A stretch of DNA of 64,000 nt from positions 186,001 through 250,000 of the forward strand of contig NZ_KB907458.1 of NCBI RefSeq assembly GCF_000382045.1, in the 5' to 3' direction. Of the stretch, positions 58,397 through 64,000 are shown piece after piece. A program made the position numbers and the translations under genes. The notes beneath the pieces are model-generated. The model had not been told where the DNA came from. It searched no databases and worked only from the letters and a program-made list of their open reading frames with translations. The stretch is from Variovorax atrisoli 110B (lineage in GTDB: Bacteria > Pseudomonadota > Gammaproteobacteria > Burkholderiales > Burkholderiaceae_C). Numbering within the stretch: position 1 is the stretch's first letter; each line of letters starts with the position of its first letter.

Positions 58397-59400
58397 TCCG
58401 AGAGATCGCCCGCCGTTACGCGCTGGCGTTGCGCCCAGGCGCGGAAATGCAGCTCCTGCGACTTCTGGTAATGCGGGTCGTAGTGCAGCGACATCAGCTC
58501 CGAGAACAGATGCGGCAGGTCAGCCTCGTGCGCCCACTGCTGCCAGCGAGAGACCGTCTCCTTGCCCTGCAATTCCTTGAGCGCGCCGAGCCTGTCGGCC
58601 AGCGCGTCGCGGTCGTCGCCAAGGTAGGCGTAGTCGCGCAGCAGATAGGCCAGCCGTGCCTCGGGCGTAGCCGACACCTCGATGCACGGCGCGGCGCGCA
58701 TCCGTGCCACCAGCGGCAATGGCAGCGACAGGCGGCCGATGCGGATGCTCTCGCCCTCCACGTACAGCGGACGCGAGAGGTCGAGGGTTTCGAGCACCGC
58801 CGCGATGCGCGTCTCGAAGTGCTTCTGCGAGGGCTGCGCCACGCCCGGCAGCGAACCGAGCAGCGATCCCTTGTGGCAGGCGAAATCTTCCAGGTCGAGC
58901 ACCTGCGCACCGCGCGCGGCCAGCGCGTGCAGCACGCGCGTCTTGGCGCTGCCGGTGGCGCCGCAGATCACGCGCAGGTCGAGCCTGGGCGTCAGCATGT
59001 CGATCTGCGAGATCACGTGCCGGCGGAAGCTCTTGTAGCCGCCCGCGAGCTGCTGCGCGTCCCAGCCGACCAGGCGCAGCCAGGTGACCATCGAGCCGCT
59101 GCGCATGCCGCCGCGCCAGCAGTAGACCAGCGGCTTCCAGTTCTCGGGCCGGTCGGCCAGCGTCTCGCGCAGGTGCCGCGCGATGTTGGCCGCCACCATC
59201 GCGCCGCCGATGCGCCGCGCCTCGAATGCTCCCGTCTGCACGTAGACGGTGCCGACGATGTGGCGCTCCTCGTCGTTCAGCACCGGGCAGTTGATGGCGC
59301 CGGGAATGTGGTCGAGCGCGAACTCGGCCGGCGAGCGGGCGTCGATCAGCGTGTCGAAGGCGTGGCGGTCGGCCACCCGCACGGGCTGGCGATGACTCAT
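58324..59400 (-). CDS. mnmH: tRNA 2-selenouridine synthase
   Basis: 358 residues. N-terminal rhodanese (about 1-130) with active Cys94 (LVYCWRGGMRSGSM) and a P-loop domain (about 140-330) with GATGSAKT (147-154). It replaces sulfur by selenium in mnm5s2U of certain tRNAs, using selenophosphate from SelD via geranylated intermediates. It is the last gene of the minus-strand run with the importer, and selD is divergent at the other end. There is no strong Shine-Dalgarno before ATG 59400. Confidence 0.95.
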   Translation of the reverse strand: MSHRQPVRVADRHAFDTLIDARSPAEFALDHIPGAINCPVLNDEERHIVGTVYVQTGAFEARRIGGAMVAANIARHLRETLADRPENWKPLVYCWRGGMRSGSMVTWLRLVGWDAQQLAGGYKSFRRHVISQIDMLTPRLDLRVICGATGSAKTRVLHALAARGAQVLDLEDFACHKGSLLGSLPGVAQPSQKHFETRIAAVLETLDLSRPLYVEGESIRIGRLSLPLPLVARMRAAPCIEVSATPEARLAYLLRDYAYLGDDRDALADRLGALKELQGKETVSRWQQWAHEADLPHLFSELMSLHYDPHYQKSQELHFRAWAQRQRVTAGDLSDQGIEAVADAVLALERAAPPSPSA

Positions 59401-59444
59401 GGCAGAAGGAACCTCATGCCCCCGATTGTCGGCGACCGGGGCGC

Positions 59445-60248
59445 TCAGGCGTAGGCCGGCCCGAGTCCCTTTCGCAAGCGAGCGCTCGCAAAGTCGACGA
59501 GCGTGACCAGCACGAACATCGCGATCAGCACCGTCATCGCCTGCTGCTGCTGGAAGATCGACAGGTGGAAGTACAGCAGCTGCCCCAGTCCGCCGCCGCC
59601 CACGAAGCCCAGCACGGCCGCCATGCGGATGTTCATTTCCCAGCGGTAGAGCGTGTAGGCCACCCACTGCGGCAGCACGATGGGCAGGCTGGCGTAGCTG
59701 AAGGCGGCGACGGGGCCGGCGCCCGAGAGCGTCAGCGCGTGCTCGGGCTCCCGCGGGGCGTTCTCGAGCGCCTCGGCGAACAGGCGCCCCAGCACGCCCG
59801 TGGTGTGCAGCGACAGCGCCAGCGCGCCCGCGAACGGCCCGATGCCGGCGGCCAGCACCATCAGCGCGGCCCAGACCAGTTCGGGCACGCTGCGCAGGAA
59901 GTTGAGGGCAAATCGCGCCACATGGCGAGGCATCCAGCCGGCGCGACCGGAGGCAGGCAAGGCCAGCACCGCGCCCGCAAGCGCCGCCAGCACGGTACCG
60001 AGGGCCGACACCGCCAGCGTCTGCAATGCCCCATGCCCGACCTTGGCGAGAAAGTCCGGCGACATGTCGGGCGGGAAGAACTCGGCGACGAACCTGCCCA
60101 TGAGCTTGAGCGATTCCGCCGAGCCCAGTGCCCGGTAGTCGATGCCGAGGTAGACGAAGCTCGCCACCACGGCCGCGCCGATCAGCAGCAGCGCGATGCG
60201 GCATCGCCAGCACGGCGGCGGGCGCGGAGGCAGCCTCTTCGCCGTCAT
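59445..60248 (-). CDS. PhnE-type ABC transporter permease, second copy
   Basis: 267 residues with a basic Pro-rich cytoplasmic start, TM1 at about 15-38, and a BPD_transp_1 core with an EAA-like loop (ALENAPREPEHALTLSGAGP) and conserved WEMNIRMAAVLGFVGGGGLGQLL. This segment is typical of PhnE-type permeases. It overlaps the upstream permease (ATGA) and lies 44 bp before mnmH. The importer is likely heterodimeric in the membrane. Confidence 0.88.
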   Translation of the reverse strand: MTAKRLPPRPPPCWRCRIALLLIGAAVVASFVYLGIDYRALGSAESLKLMGRFVAEFFPPDMSPDFLAKVGHGALQTLAVSALGTVLAALAGAVLALPASGRAGWMPRHVARFALNFLRSVPELVWAALMVLAAGIGPFAGALALSLHTTGVLGRLFAEALENAPREPEHALTLSGAGPVAAFSYASLPIVLPQWVAYTLYRWEMNIRMAAVLGFVGGGGLGQLLYFHLSIFQQQQAMTVLIAMFVLVTLVDFASARLRKGLGPAYA

Positions 60249-61075
60249 GCCAGCAGCCTCCGCAGCGCGCTGCTCAGCAGATCGGCCAGCAGCACCAGCG
60301 CCAGGAACACCAGCAGGATGCTGCTGGCCTCGCCGCCATTGAGCATCTTCATCGACTGGTCCATCAACTGCCCCAGTCCGCCCGCGCCGACGAAGCCCAT
60401 CACCACCGACGCGCGCACCGCGCATTCCCAGCGGTAGACGGTGTAGGAGGCCAGCTCCTGCGCCGTGTTCGGCAGCAGGCCGTAGCACAGCGCAGCCAGC
60501 CGCCCGCTGCCGCCTTCGAGCAGCGCGCGGGCCGGGCGCGTGTCGGCCGATTCGAGAATCTCCGCGTAGACCTTGCCCAGCATGCCGCCGTAGGTGATGG
60601 CCAGCGCCAGCACGCCCGAGGCCGGGCCGAGCCCCAGTGCGCGCACGAACAGCAGCGCCCAGACGATCTCCGGAATCGCCCGCAGCACCATCAGCAGCCA
60701 GCGCGCCGCCTGCCGCACGATGCCGGCCTGCACCCGGCCCGGCCCCGGCCCGATGCGCGAGACGGACAGCGCGCGGGTCGTCACGAAGCCGAGCGGCGCA
60801 CCGATCAGCAACGCGAGCGCGGTGCCGGCCGTGGCCATGGCCAGCGTCTCCAGCGTGGCCTTGAGCAGCAGGGCGAGAAAGGCCGGCGAGCCGTCGGGCG
60901 GGAAGAAACCCGCCAGGAAGCCGCCGATGACCGCCAGATTGCCGTCGGTGAAGAGCGCCCACGGCTTGAATTCGGACAGCGCCAGCATCGGCCACGCGAT
61001 GACGAGCGCGGCGGCGCAGGCGGCCAGCCGCCGCGCGGCGTGCGGGTCGCGCATGGACGGGGAAGCGATGTTCAT
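60245..61075 (-). CDS. PhnE-type ABC transporter permease, first copy
   Basis: 276 residues. TM1 at about 17-35, then LAVIGGFLAGFFPPDGSP, a six-helix permease core and the motif WECAVRASVVMGFVGAGGLGQL. The sequence is clearly paralogous to the downstream permease (WE-x-x-R, GFVG[AG]GGLGQL, FxPPD shared). It begins 2 bp after the ATP-binding gene ends and overlaps the second permease, so all are translated together. Confidence 0.88.
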   Translation of the reverse strand: MNIASPSMRDPHAARRLAACAAALVIAWPMLALSEFKPWALFTDGNLAVIGGFLAGFFPPDGSPAFLALLLKATLETLAMATAGTALALLIGAPLGFVTTRALSVSRIGPGPGRVQAGIVRQAARWLLMVLRAIPEIVWALLFVRALGLGPASGVLALAITYGGMLGKVYAEILESADTRPARALLEGGSGRLAALCYGLLPNTAQELASYTVYRWECAVRASVVMGFVGAGGLGQLMDQSMKMLNGGEASSILLVFLALVLLADLLSSALRRLLA

Positions 61076-61077
61076 GC

Positions 61078-61905
61078 TCAAGGGCAGTCGGGCCGATGGA
61101 AGGCCGTCTCCACCGCCGCCGCTGTCGTCGCACCCGCCGGCAGCGGCCGTTGCGTCGCGATGCCGCCTTCGCTCGCGTAGAGCGCATCGAGCATCTCTGG
61201 CGTGACCTGCGATGCCGGCAGGTCGAACATCACCGTCCCGGCGCGCATGCCGACGATGCGCGGAAACCAGCGCAGTGCGAGGTCCACCGCGTGCAGCGAT
61301 GCCATCAGCGTCGCGCCGGTCGATTCGCTCTGCGCGACGAGCTGGCCGATGGCCGCGTCGGCCAGCGTGGGGTCGAGTGCGGACACCGGCTCGTCGGCCA
61401 GCAGCAGGGCGGGGCGCTGGTAGAGCACGCGTGCGATGCCCACGCGCTGCAGCTGGCCGCCGGAGAGCCTGTCGCAGCGCTCGAACAGGCGGTCTTCCAG
61501 CGCAAGGCGCGAGAGCACCTCGTGCGCACCGGCGATGTCCGAGGGATGCAGCAGCGAGCCCAGCGCGCGCAGCATCGACCATTCGCCGAGCCGCCCTGCG
61601 AGCACGGCAGTGACCACGCGCAGCCTCGGCGCGATGGGCGGCGACTGGTGCACGGTGCCGATGCGGGCGCGCAGCTTCTTCAGCGCCGCCGCGGGCAGCT
61701 GCCACGGCCTGGCGCCGAGCGCCTGCACCTCGCCTTCGCCTGGCCGCAGCGCCGCGCCGAGCACGCGCAGCAGCGTGGTCTTGCCTGCCCCCGAAGGGCC
61801 GATGACGGCGATGCGTTCGCCATCGCGCGCGGACAGCGTCACGCCGGCCAGCGCACGCTGGCCGTTGGGATGGACGACGCCCGCGCCTTCCAGCGAAAAA
61901 CTCAT
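61078..61905 (-). CDS. PhnC-type ABC transporter ATP-binding protein
   Basis: 275 residues. Walker A GPSGAGKTT, signature RLSGGQLQRVGIARVL, Walker B ALLLADEPVSALDP and H-loop ASLHAVDLAL. The pattern ADEPVSALDP and the lack of a TOBE domain match PhnC/phosphonate-type ATPases. The C-terminal 30 residues are Ala/Thr-rich. It follows the binding-protein gene by 10 bp. Substrate inferred from context, see the binding protein. Confidence 0.9.
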   Translation of the reverse strand: MSFSLEGAGVVHPNGQRALAGVTLSARDGERIAVIGPSGAGKTTLLRVLGAALRPGEGEVQALGARPWQLPAAALKKLRARIGTVHQSPPIAPRLRVVTAVLAGRLGEWSMLRALGSLLHPSDIAGAHEVLSRLALEDRLFERCDRLSGGQLQRVGIARVLYQRPALLLADEPVSALDPTLADAAIGQLVAQSESTGATLMASLHAVDLALRWFPRIVGMRAGTVMFDLPASQVTPEMLDALYASEGGIATQRPLPAGATTAAAVETAFHRPDCP

Positions 61906-61915
61906 CCGCGCAGGC

Positions 61916-62773
61916 TCACTTGATCAGGCCAGCCGACTTGCCCGCCGTCTCGATCCCGTCGTAGTTCGACGACTTGGTCGGGATGAACTTGCTCGCGCGC
62001 TGCAGCGCCATGATTTCCTTGTGCGCCGGATTGGCCGGGTCGAGCTTGAGGAAGGCGTCGGTCAGCTTCTTCGTGACCGCGGGATCGAGGCCGGGGCGCA
62101 CGGTCCAGTTGTAGTCGTAGTAGGTCGGCGTGGTGGCCAGCACGCGCACCTTGGCGGCGTTGGGGTTCTTGGCCTCGACCAGCTTGTCCCACACCGAGGC
62201 GTTGAGCACGCCGGCCTCGGCGCGCGAGGCAGCCACGAAGGCCACGGTGGCGTCGTGCGCGCCCGAGAACGCGACGGTCTTGAAGTCCTTCTCGGGGTTG
62301 ATGCCCGCCTGCAGAAGGAAGTAGCGCGGCATCAGGCTGCCCGAGGTGGAGGAGGGCGCGCCGAAGGCGAAGGTCTTGCCCTTCAGGTCGGCCAGCGTCT
62401 TGGCGGTGCTGTCCACCGGCACGATGAACTTGCTGGTGAACACCTCGTCCTCCGCGCGCTGCACGATGGGCACCGCGCCGCCGTTGGTGCGGATGCGCGC
62501 CTGCACGTAGGTGAAGCCGCCGAGCCAGGCCAGGTCGATCTTGTTGGTGGCCAGGCCCTCGACCACGGCGGCGTAGTCGGTCACGGGCGTGAACTGCACG
62601 TCCATGCCCGTTTCCTTCTTGAGGTAGTCGCCCAGCGGCGTGAACTTGCGCTGCAGCTCGGTGGGCGCCTCGTCGGGAATGGCCGACACGCGCAGCACGC
62701 CCTGCGCGAAGGCGCCGAGGCTCGCGGCGGAGAAGGTCAGGCCAAGGGCCAGTCGGGTGAGAGTCTTTTTCAT
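61916..62773 (-). CDS. PhnD-type ABC transporter substrate-binding protein, probable selenate-type binder
   Basis: 285 residues with a signal peptide (LALGLTFSAASLGAFAQ). Type II binding-protein fold: LRVSAIPDEAPTELQRKF, DYAAVVEGLATNKIDLAWLG, SKFIVPVDS and FGAPSSTSGSLMPRYFLLQ. There are no phn C-P lyase or ptx genes, whereas mnmH and selD flank the operon. TIGRFAM/NCBI use the name putative selenate ABC transporter binding protein for a PhnD-like group found with such genes; membership could not be tested here. I infer uptake of a selenium oxyanion or related compound. Confidence 0.8.
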   Translation of the reverse strand: MKKTLTRLALGLTFSAASLGAFAQGVLRVSAIPDEAPTELQRKFTPLGDYLKKETGMDVQFTPVTDYAAVVEGLATNKIDLAWLGGFTYVQARIRTNGGAVPIVQRAEDEVFTSKFIVPVDSTAKTLADLKGKTFAFGAPSSTSGSLMPRYFLLQAGINPEKDFKTVAFSGAHDATVAFVAASRAEAGVLNASVWDKLVEAKNPNAAKVRVLATTPTYYDYNWTVRPGLDPAVTKKLTDAFLKLDPANPAHKEIMALQRASKFIPTKSSNYDGIETAGKSAGLIK

Positions 62774-62813
62774 GGATGCGCCTCTGGGACGTGCGGGATA
62801 GGAAGGGACGGGA

Positions 62814-62841
62814 TTGTAGAAAGCGGGCCCGATTCGATAAT
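62814..62841 (+). promoter_or_regulatory. Candidate sigma-70 promoter for selD
   Basis: TTGTAG (62814-62819), 16-bp spacer, GATAAT (62836-62841). The ATG at 62848 would be at or next to the transcription start, so the mRNA may be leaderless; no Shine-Dalgarno is visible. The region also contains the divergent importer promoter (74 bp between start codons). Confidence 0.4.
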
Positions 62842-62847
62842 CGCGAC

Positions 62848-63915
62848 ATGAACCCGACTCTCATGAACCCGCTCGCGCCGCTGCGCCTCACGAGTTTTTC
62901 GCATGGAGGCGGCTGCGGCTGCAAGATCGCGCCCGGCGTGCTGTCGCAGATCCTGAAGAACCAGGCCGGCGGGCTGATCCCGCCCGAGCTCATGGTGGGC
63001 ATCGAGACCGCCGACGACGCAGCCGTCTACCGGCTCAACGACCAGCAGGCGCTGATCGCGACCACCGACTTCTTCATGCCCATCGTCGACGACCCGTACG
63101 AGTTCGGCCGCATCGCCGCGACCAACGCGATCAGCGACGTGTACGCGATGGGCGGGCGCCCGATCATGGCGCTGGCGCTCGTCGCCATGCCGATCAATCA
63201 GCTGCCGGTGGAAGTCATCGCCGAGATCGTGCGCGGCGGACAGGACGTGTGCCGCGCGGCCGGCATCCCCATTGCGGGCGGCCATACCATCGATTCGGTC
63301 GAGCCCATCTACGGCCTCGTCGCCATGGGCCTGGTGCACCCCGAGCGCGTACGCCGCAACGCCGACGCGAAGGCCGGCGACGTGCTCGTGCTGGGCAAGC
63401 CGCTGGGCGTAGGCGTGCTCTCCGCCGCGCTCAAGAAGGAACAGCTCTCCGAGACCGGCTACCGCCAGCTCATCGAGAACACGACGAAGCTCAACACCCC
63501 CGGCATCGCGCTGTCGGCTCTCGACGGCGTGCATGCGCTCACGGACGTCACCGGCTTCGGCCTGGCCGGCCACGCGCTCGAGCTGGCGCGCGGCGCGAAG
63601 CTCAGGGCCGTCATCGAGTGGTCGAGGGTGCCGCTGCTCGAGAACGTGGTGGTGATGGCTGCCGAAGGCATGGTCACCGGCGCATCCGGCCGCAACTGGG
63701 CCGGATACGGCGCCGACGTGAAACTCGTCCCCGGCCTGCACGCCACCACGCAGAACCTGCTGAGCGATCCGCAGACCTCGGGCGGCCTGCTCGTGAGCTG
63801 CGCGCCCGATGCGGTCGATGCGGTGCTGAAGGTCTTCCGCGACGAGGGCTTCGCGCGCGCCGCCGTCATCGGCCGCGTGGAAGCCGGCGAGCCGTCGCTG
63901 CACGTGGTGCCCTGA
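62848..63915 (+). CDS. selD: Selenide, water dikinase (selenophosphate synthetase)
   Basis: 355 residues from ATG 62848. The N-terminal catalytic loop GGGCGCK has Cys23 (equivalent to E. coli Cys17) and Lys26; then ADDAAVYRL, ATTDFFMPIVDDPYEFG, ALTDVTGFGLAGH and SDPQTSGGLLVS. It makes selenophosphate from selenide and ATP. With mnmH on the other side of the importer, and no selA, selB or Sec-tRNA gene in view, the visible use is tRNA selenouridine. Other selenium uses elsewhere in the genome cannot be excluded. Confidence 0.96.
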   Translation: MNPTLMNPLAPLRLTSFSHGGGCGCKIAPGVLSQILKNQAGGLIPPELMVGIETADDAAVYRLNDQQALIATTDFFMPIVDDPYEFGRIAATNAISDVYAMGGRPIMALALVAMPINQLPVEVIAEIVRGGQDVCRAAGIPIAGGHTIDSVEPIYGLVAMGLVHPERVRRNADAKAGDVLVLGKPLGVGVLSAALKKEQLSETGYRQLIENTTKLNTPGIALSALDGVHALTDVTGFGLAGHALELARGAKLRAVIEWSRVPLLENVVVMAAEGMVTGASGRNWAGYGADVKLVPGLHATTQNLLSDPQTSGGLLVSCAPDAVDAVLKVFRDEGFARAAVIGRVEAGEPSLHVVP

Positions 63916-64000
63916 AGAAGCAGTTCTACGCCGACTCGTCGAGTGGGCAGTCGCCGTCGCGAGCGGTCCGAGCTTGCGCCGAGAAGCGCAGACGTACATG
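63916..64000. other. Window end, no gene supported
   Basis: 85 bases after selD. One minus-strand open frame reaches the edge, but it runs antisense through selD and has no family features, so it is treated as a shadow. Any downstream gene starts outside the window. Confidence 0.4.

Noticed and set aside
59445..62773. Phosphonate uptake for C-P lyase
   Set aside because: No phnF-P, phnX, phnW or ptx genes nearby; flanking selenium genes give a better explanation, though phosphonate or phosphite cannot be excluded without binding data.
1..64000. tRNA, rRNA or riboswitch genes
   Set aside because: No T-loop-like, rRNA-like or known riboswitch core was recognised by eye; a covariance-model scan would be needed to be sure.

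Overview
This window is chromosomal DNA from a high-GC betaproteobacterium, most likely a Comamonadaceae member close to Variovorax. The inference rests on gene orders typical of that group (ubiJ-ubiB; rhodanese-grxC-secB-gpsA; ctpA-moeB), on strong GC bias at third codon positions, and on short GC-rich hairpin repeats between genes. No rRNA, tRNA, insertion sequence, prophage or CRISPR array was recognised. Coding density is very high, with many 4-bp ATGA start/stop overlaps. No stretch above about 300 bases lacks a gene.

Layout. 1-10.95 kb: end of the ubiquinone genes (ubiJ, ubiB), a sodium:solute symporter, an FmdB-type zinc ribbon protein, a DUF502 membrane protein, aspS, then a pterin/folate group (nudB, a YbhP-like phosphatase-fold protein, folE) followed by a single-domain BLUF blue-light sensor, an EamA transporter and a DUF429 protein. 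11-17 kb: an envelope and general-stress group (CsbD, BON lipoprotein, ferritin-like protein, holin-like and DUF883/DUF1328 membrane proteins), a CHASE3 histidine kinase divergent from a NarL-type regulator, and a lone receiver protein. 17-27 kb: AsmA, MoeB/ThiF-like E1, CtpA protease and GpmA; then a plus-strand run rhodanese-grxC-secB-gpsA-nadC-nadA. 27-33 kb: a minus-strand run DUF3460-scpA-nadB-panB-panC-queE-queD (NAD, pantothenate and queuosine synthesis, chromosome condensation).

33-38 kb holds the most unusual protein. It is a 756-residue fusion of a cysteine desulfurase, an ETHE1-like persulfide dioxygenase and a rhodanese, divergent from a DecR-like Lrp-family regulator with a perfect inverted repeat between them. 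A stand-alone hoxX (CO ligand synthesis for NiFe hydrogenase) follows. 38-46 kb: metG, a left-handed beta-helix acyltransferase, NAD-type isocitrate dehydrogenase, YceH, several small membrane proteins and a patatin.

46-58 kb is a formate/molybdenum island: apbC, a LysR regulator, an oxalate/formate-family transporter, a short ModE, TrmO, a nitroreductase, modB-modA-modC, a YdeP/FdhF-type molybdoenzyme, a small unknown protein and fdhD. Very similar palindromic elements lie upstream of the transporter and of the molybdoenzyme, which suggests one regulator controls both. 58-64 kb is a selenium module: mnmH and selD flank a four-gene PhnCDE-type ABC importer with no C-P lyase genes nearby, best read as a selenium-compound (selenate-type) uptake system feeding selenophosphate synthesis and tRNA selenation.
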